In this document: one piece after another, positions 60,335 to 64,000 of the stretch | Position numbering within the stretch: the first letter of the stretch is position 1 | How the letters are laid out: the number at the start of each line of letters is the position of its first letter | Assembly (NCBI RefSeq): GCF_002262875.1 | Contig: NZ_NKYE01000007.1 | Coordinates: 248,001 to 312,000 of the forward strand | Direction of reading: 5' to 3' | DNA from: Amycolatopsis antarctica | Lineage (GTDB): Bacteria; Actinomycetota; Actinomycetes; Mycobacteriales; Pseudonocardiaceae | DNA: 64,000 bases | Translations under genes and position numbers: made by a program | Notes under the pieces: generated by a model | Seen by the model: the letters and a program-made list of their open reading frames with translations, nothing else | Database searches by the model: none | Told to the model about the DNA's origin: nothing

Positions 60335-62011
60335 ATGGCCACCATGAACCAGAGCTCCCCCACGAAGCAGCCGAGCTCCCAGCCGAAGCTGCCCCCAGCG
60401 GGACGTCGCGCCCGCACGCCGAAGGCCAGGACCAGGGGCCGCGCGGGCGAGCAGTTCCACGGCTACCTGGCGCCCGGCCGTCCGCACGCGGGCGCCTACG
60501 ACGAGATGTTCGACTCGGACGGCAGCGTGCGCGGCCCGTACCGGGCGCTCTACGAGTCGCTCGCCGCTCTCGGCGGCGCCGACCTCTCGGCACGTTCCGA
60601 CGCGCTGGACCGCGCCCTCGTCGACCAGGGGATCACCTTCTCGCTGTCCGGACAGGAGCGTCCGTTCCCGCTCGACCTGGTGCCGAGGGTGGTCGCCGCG
60701 CAGGAGTGGGCGAAGCTGGAACGTGGTGTGGCGCAACGGGTCCGGGCGCTGGAGGCGTTTCTCGCCGACGTGCACGGTGACGCCCAGATCCTGCGCGACC
60801 GGGTGCTGCCGCGACGTTTGATCACCTCCTGTGCGCACTTCCAGCGCGAGGCGTTCGGGGTGAACCCGCCGAACGGCGTGCGCATCCACGTCGCCGGGAT
60901 CGACCTGGTGCGCGACGAGCAGGGCACCTTCCGCGTGCTGGAGGACAACCTGCGTAACCCCTCCGGGGTGTCGTACGTGATGGAGAACCGCCGCACGATG
61001 GCGCGGGTGTTCCCGGACCTGTTCGCCCAGCATCGGGTGCGCCCGGTCGGCGACTACGCCGGGCACCTGCTGCGCGGGCTGCGCGCGGCGGCCGCGCCGA
61101 ACGTCGCCGACCCGATGGTCGTCGTGCTGACGCCGGGCGTGCACAACTCCGCCTACTTCGAGCACTCGCTGCTGGCCCGGCTGATGGGCGTGGAGCTGGT
61201 CGAGGGACGCGACCTGTTCTGCCGGGACAACGTCGTCTACCTGCGCACCACCGAGGGCGAGCGGCAGGTGGACGTCATCTACCGCCGGATCGACGACGAG
61301 TTCCTCGATCCCGTCCACTACCGGCCGGACTCGGTGCTCGGCATCGCGGGCGTGCTGAATGCCGCGCGGGCGGGCAACGTGGTGGTGGCGAACGCGATCG
61401 GCAACGGCGTCGGCGACGACAAGCTCGTCTACACCTACGTCCCGGAGATCGTGAAGTACTACCTTGACGAGAAGCCGATCCTGCCCAACGTCGACACCTA
61501 CCGCTGCTGGTACCCCGACGAGGCCGACTACGTCCTGTCGCACACCGACGAGCTGGTGATCAAGCCCGTCGAGGGTTCCGGTGGCTACGGCATCGTGTTC
61601 GGCCCGGACGCCTCGGCGAAGGAACTGGCCGCGATCAAGGGCAAGGTGAAGGCGAACCGGCGCGGCTGGATCGCCCAGCCGGTCGTCCAGCTCTCCACCG
61701 TCCCGTCCAAGGTGGACACTCATCTCGCGCCTCGGCACGTGGACCTGCGCCCGTTCGCGGTGAACGACGGCAAGGAGATCTTCGTGCTGCCCGGCGGGCT
61801 GACCCGGGTGGCGCTGCCGGAGGGCAGCCTGGTCGTCAACTCCTCGCAGGGTGGCGGTTCCAAGGACACCTGGGTGCTGGCGGCCCGTTCCTCGGACGCG
61901 GAGCGCGAGCTGGCGTCGCCGTCCCTCGGCGAGGCGTCTACTGTGGACGGTCGCGCCGCCGAACAGGGCCCGGAGCTGACCACCGAACAGCAACAGCAGC
62001 AACAACAGTGA
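60335..62011 (+). CDS. Circularly permuted ATP-grasp protein
   Basis: A 558-residue protein of the CP_ATPgrasp type (DUF404/DUF407). These enzymes are predicted to form amide bonds in a peptide ligase-like reaction. Diagnostic parts are VRIHVAGIDLVRDEQGTFRVLEDNLRNPSGVSYVMENRR split over the core, LVIKPVEGSGGYGIVFG and the AQPVVQLSTVPS segment. It starts an operon with alpha-E and transglutaminase genes. A low-complexity basic N-terminus (about 45 residues) and a C-terminal run of seven glutamines (CAG/CAA mix) are unusual extras. ATG 60335 is used; an in-frame ATG three codons on is possible. Confidence 0.92.
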   Translation: MATMNQSSPTKQPSSQPKLPPAGRRARTPKARTRGRAGEQFHGYLAPGRPHAGAYDEMFDSDGSVRGPYRALYESLAALGGADLSARSDALDRALVDQGITFSLSGQERPFPLDLVPRVVAAQEWAKLERGVAQRVRALEAFLADVHGDAQILRDRVLPRRLITSCAHFQREAFGVNPPNGVRIHVAGIDLVRDEQGTFRVLEDNLRNPSGVSYVMENRRTMARVFPDLFAQHRVRPVGDYAGHLLRGLRAAAAPNVADPMVVVLTPGVHNSAYFEHSLLARLMGVELVEGRDLFCRDNVVYLRTTEGERQVDVIYRRIDDEFLDPVHYRPDSVLGIAGVLNAARAGNVVVANAIGNGVGDDKLVYTYVPEIVKYYLDEKPILPNVDTYRCWYPDEADYVLSHTDELVIKPVEGSGGYGIVFGPDASAKELAAIKGKVKANRRGWIAQPVVQLSTVPSKVDTHLAPRHVDLRPFAVNDGKEIFVLPGGLTRVALPEGSLVVNSSQGGGSKDTWVLAARSSDAERELASPSLGEASTVDGRAAEQGPELTTEQQQQQQQ

Positions 62012-62021
62012 GGAGGTAGAA

Positions 62022-62969
62022 GTGCTCGCTCGCAACGCCGAATCGTTGTACTGGATCGGACGTTATGTGGAGCGTGCCGACGACACGGCACGCATTCTGA
62101 ACGTCTCGGTCCACCAGCTGCTGGAGGACGCCACCGTCGACCCCGACTTCGCCAGCCGTCAGTTGCTGGCCGTGCTCGGGATCGCCCCGGACGACACGCG
62201 CGACCTGGACGTCTGGCGGCTGACCGAACTCGTCGCCTACGCCAAGGACAACGCCAGCTCCATCGTCGGCTCGCTCACCGCCGCGCGGGAGAACACCCGC
62301 GGCGCCCGCGAGGTCGTCTCGACGGAGCTGTGGGAGTGCCTGAACGCGACCTGGAACGCCGTGCCGGACCGGCAGCGGCAGGCCCGCCGCACCGGCCCGC
62401 ACTCGTTCCTGTCCTTTGTGGAGGAACGGGCGGCCATGTTCGCCGGTCTGGCCGACTCCACGATGAGCCGCGACGAGGGCTGGCTGTTCCTGGTGCTCGG
62501 CCGTTCCGTCGAACGCGCCGACATGATCATCCGCTTGTTGCTCTCCCGGGTGCAGGACCGGTTGTCCTCGCCGGGCTGGGTGACGGTGCTCCGCTCGGCG
62601 GGTGCGCAGGACACGTACCTGCGCACGTACCGCGGCGCCCTCGACGCCGGCCGGGTGGTGCAGTTTCTCCTGCGCGACGCGCTGTTCCCGCGTTCGGTGT
62701 TCCACGCTCTGCGGCTCGCCGAGTCCTGCCTCGACGAACTGGACCCCACCCGCAGTGGCCGGGCGAACGAGAAGGCCGAGGCGCTGCGCCTGCTCGGTCG
62801 CGCCCGAAGTGAGCTGGAGTTCCTGCACCCCGCGGATCTGCTGGAGGACCTGCCGCGCAGGCTGGGTTCGCTGCAGGAGACGATCAAGGAGATCGGTGAC
62901 GCCGTGTCCGTCCAGTACTTCCACTCCTCGCCGTGGGTGGCGTGGCGTGGCGCGGAGGTGAGCCTGTGA
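62022..62969 (+). CDS. Alpha-E domain protein
   Basis: A 315-residue all-helical protein of the alpha-E (DUF403) family. It begins LARNAESLYWIGRYVERADDTARILN and repeats the WLFLVLGRSVERADMIIRLL motif near residue 165. The family is always found with circularly permuted ATP-grasp enzymes and is thought to assist a peptide-ligase-like modification system. AGGAGGTAG precedes the GTG start. It overlaps the transglutaminase start by GTGA. Confidence 0.93.
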   Translation: MLARNAESLYWIGRYVERADDTARILNVSVHQLLEDATVDPDFASRQLLAVLGIAPDDTRDLDVWRLTELVAYAKDNASSIVGSLTAARENTRGAREVVSTELWECLNATWNAVPDRQRQARRTGPHSFLSFVEERAAMFAGLADSTMSRDEGWLFLVLGRSVERADMIIRLLLSRVQDRLSSPGWVTVLRSAGAQDTYLRTYRGALDAGRVVQFLLRDALFPRSVFHALRLAESCLDELDPTRSGRANEKAEALRLLGRARSELEFLHPADLLEDLPRRLGSLQETIKEIGDAVSVQYFHSSPWVAWRGAEVSL

Positions 62970-63820
62970 ACGGCTGGCAGGTCCGCGTGGTGCACCGCAC
63001 CGGCTACAAGTACGCGTCCCCGGCGACGCAGTCGTACAACGAGGCGCGCCTGACGCCCCGCTCGGATCGCAGGCAGTCCGTGGTGGCGACCAGGATCGAG
63101 ACGACGCCCGCGACCCGTGCGTACCGCTACACCGACTACTGGGGCACCGAGGTCACCTCCTTCGACCTGCACGCGCCGCACACGGAGTTCACCGTGGTGG
63201 CGACGTCGGTGGTGGAGACGGGTGAGACCCCCGAGACGGAGGAACCGCGCTACGACACGACGTGGAAGGAACTCAAGTCCGACGCCGTCATCGACGAGCA
63301 CACCGAGTACCTCCAGCCGACCAAGTACACGCCGCGCGATCGGGAGCTGGCCTCGGTGGCCAAGCAGCTCCGCAAGGGCAAGGATCCGGCGCACTCGGTG
63401 CTGGCCATCTCGGAGTGGGTGCACGACCAGCTCACCTACCGTCCCGGCAGCACCGGCGTGCACTCCACGGCCACCGACGCCTGGCGTGCGCGTGAGGGCG
63501 TGTGCCAGGACTACGCGCACGTCACGCTGGTGATGCTGCGCGCCATCGGCATCCCGGCCAGGTACGTCTCCGGCTACCTGCACACGCGGCCGTCCGCGGC
63601 GCTGGGCGAGACCGTCGCCGGGGAGAGCCACGCCTGGATCGATGCGTGGACCGGCGGCTGGTGGGCCTACGACCCGACGAACGCGATCGACATCGGCCCC
63701 CGGCACGTGTGGGTCGCGCTGGGGCGCGACTACAAGGACGTCGCACCGTTGAAGGGCATCTTCACCGGCGGCAAGGGTTCCACCCTGGACGTCTCGGTAC
63801 AGCTCACCCGGCTCGCCTGA
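62966..63820 (+). CDS. Bacterial transglutaminase-like protein
   Basis: A 284-residue protein with the bacterial transglutaminase N-terminal domain (VRVVHRTGYKYASPATQSYNEARL) and a core with a complete triad: C180 (REGVCQDYAHV), H222 (GESHAWIDAW) and D236 (WWAYDPTNA). Such proteins act as proteases, transamidases or peptidoglycan-amide hydrolases. Linked to CP-ATP-grasp and alpha-E, it probably processes the same unknown amide-linked product. GTG 62966 follows GGAGGTGA and overlaps the previous stop. Confidence 0.92.
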   Translation: MNGWQVRVVHRTGYKYASPATQSYNEARLTPRSDRRQSVVATRIETTPATRAYRYTDYWGTEVTSFDLHAPHTEFTVVATSVVETGETPETEEPRYDTTWKELKSDAVIDEHTEYLQPTKYTPRDRELASVAKQLRKGKDPAHSVLAISEWVHDQLTYRPGSTGVHSTATDAWRAREGVCQDYAHVTLVMLRAIGIPARYVSGYLHTRPSAALGETVAGESHAWIDAWTGGWWAYDPTNAIDIGPRHVWVALGRDYKDVAPLKGIFTGGKGSTLDVSVQLTRLA

Positions 63821-63835
63821 CCCGCCACGACATCA

Positions 63836-63855
63836 CGCTATGTCGACATGTCGCG
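63836..63855. repeat. Degenerate relative of the GTCGAC palindrome
   Basis: CGCTATGTCGACATGTCGCG lies 15 bp after the transglutaminase stop in a convergent gap. It keeps the central TATGTCGACAT and CGC/GCG ends of the repeat family but lacks the full 22-bp form and a partner copy. It may be a decayed member of the family. Confidence 0.45.
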
Positions 63856-63865
63856 GGCTCAGGTG

Positions 63866-64000
63866 TCAGGCGTCGGGGAGTACGCCCTCCCAGCGGCGGC
63901 GGCGCTGCGCGGCGGTCTGCTCCCACCACGGGGTACCGCGTTCGCCGAGGGCGACCTTCGCGGCGTGTACGCGGTCGCGAGCCTGTTGTTCCGCCTCGGC
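63866..64000 (-). CDS. Partial gene, C-terminal 44 residues, unknown function
   Basis: An open frame on the minus strand enters from the right edge and ends with TGA at 63866-63868. The visible part is helical and charged, AEQQARDRVHAAKVALGERG followed by TPWWEQTAAQRRRRWEGVLP, with coding-type composition. I do not recognise a family from this tail. It is convergent with the transglutaminase gene. Confidence 0.6.
   Translation of the reverse strand, partial: AEAEQQARDRVHAAKVALGERGTPWWEQTAAQRRRRWEGVLPDA

Noticed and set aside
60095..62035. Upstream extension of the binding-protein frame on the minus strand
   Set aside because: It is antisense to the ATP-grasp gene, and the lipoprotein signal begins at 60094 with a ribosome-binding site.

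Overview
The window is chromosomal DNA from a high-GC actinobacterium, most likely of the family Pseudonocardiaceae (Amycolatopsis-like). The evidence is strong G/C preference at third codon positions, many GTG/TTG starts, an Ino1 gene preceded by a PadR-type regulator, a FadE5-type acyl-CoA dehydrogenase, a GPP34 protein, a DUF222/HNH gene, and an alpha-E/ATP-grasp/transglutaminase operon. The genus is inference. I see no rRNA, CRISPR array, plasmid or phage replication genes, or integrase.

Layout. 1-8.7 kb: PadR tail, inositol-phosphate synthase, two PhoX-like Tat phosphatases and two MFS transporters, with the first copy of a palindromic repeat between genes. 8.7-11.6 kb: a short-chain dehydrogenase, a DUF222/HNH endonuclease gene in an odd GT-rich setting, and on its far side a broken copy of the same dehydrogenase. 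11.6-20.6 kb: an uncharacterised protein, DUF2332, an amidohydrolase, then a two-component system facing away from an ABC exporter. 20.6-24.9 kb: a 22-bp tandem repeat, RidA, TrmB and a membrane-anchored Hsp70. 25.4-33.4 kb: a second ABC exporter, TetR/SDR and MarR/FAD-monooxygenase pairs with clear operators, a CAP protein and dCTP deaminase. 33.4-39.4 kb: a secreted protein with an M15-type zinc-ligand pattern, then tRNA-Gly(CCC) followed by about 4.8 kb of cargo (GntR-TetR double regulator, GPP34, flavoprotein, membrane protein) that ends in a second, decayed copy of the tRNA 3' end. 39.5-49.2 kb: small housekeeping and membrane genes, a secreted 5'-nucleotidase, an atypical LuxR regulator, FadE5 and two GlsB/YeaQ proteins. 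49.2-57.5 kb: envelope-related genes (VanW, a GroES-like protein, NHL-thioredoxin with an overlapping 53-residue lipoprotein, a double SRPBCC protein, a membrane beta-helix protein), bounded by two three-copy repeat elements. 57.5-64 kb: a polar amino acid ABC transporter, the ATP-grasp/alpha-E/transglutaminase operon, and the tail of one more gene.

Most notable signals. (1) A family of 22-bp palindromes centred on GTCGAC occurs at three loci (eight full copies) with identical 33- and 42-bp spacing and a compensatory base change between the outer copies of one locus, so a paired structure appears to be under selection. (2) A tRNA-Gly 3'-end and terminator duplication brackets a small cargo region like a worn att pair. 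(3) The HNH gene is flanked by an SDR gene and a frameshifted, internally deleted SDR copy. (4) Several proteins deserve renaming or testing: the M15-like secreted protein, the atypical receiver regulator, the beta-helix membrane protein, and the lipoprotein coupled to the NHL-thioredoxin gene.
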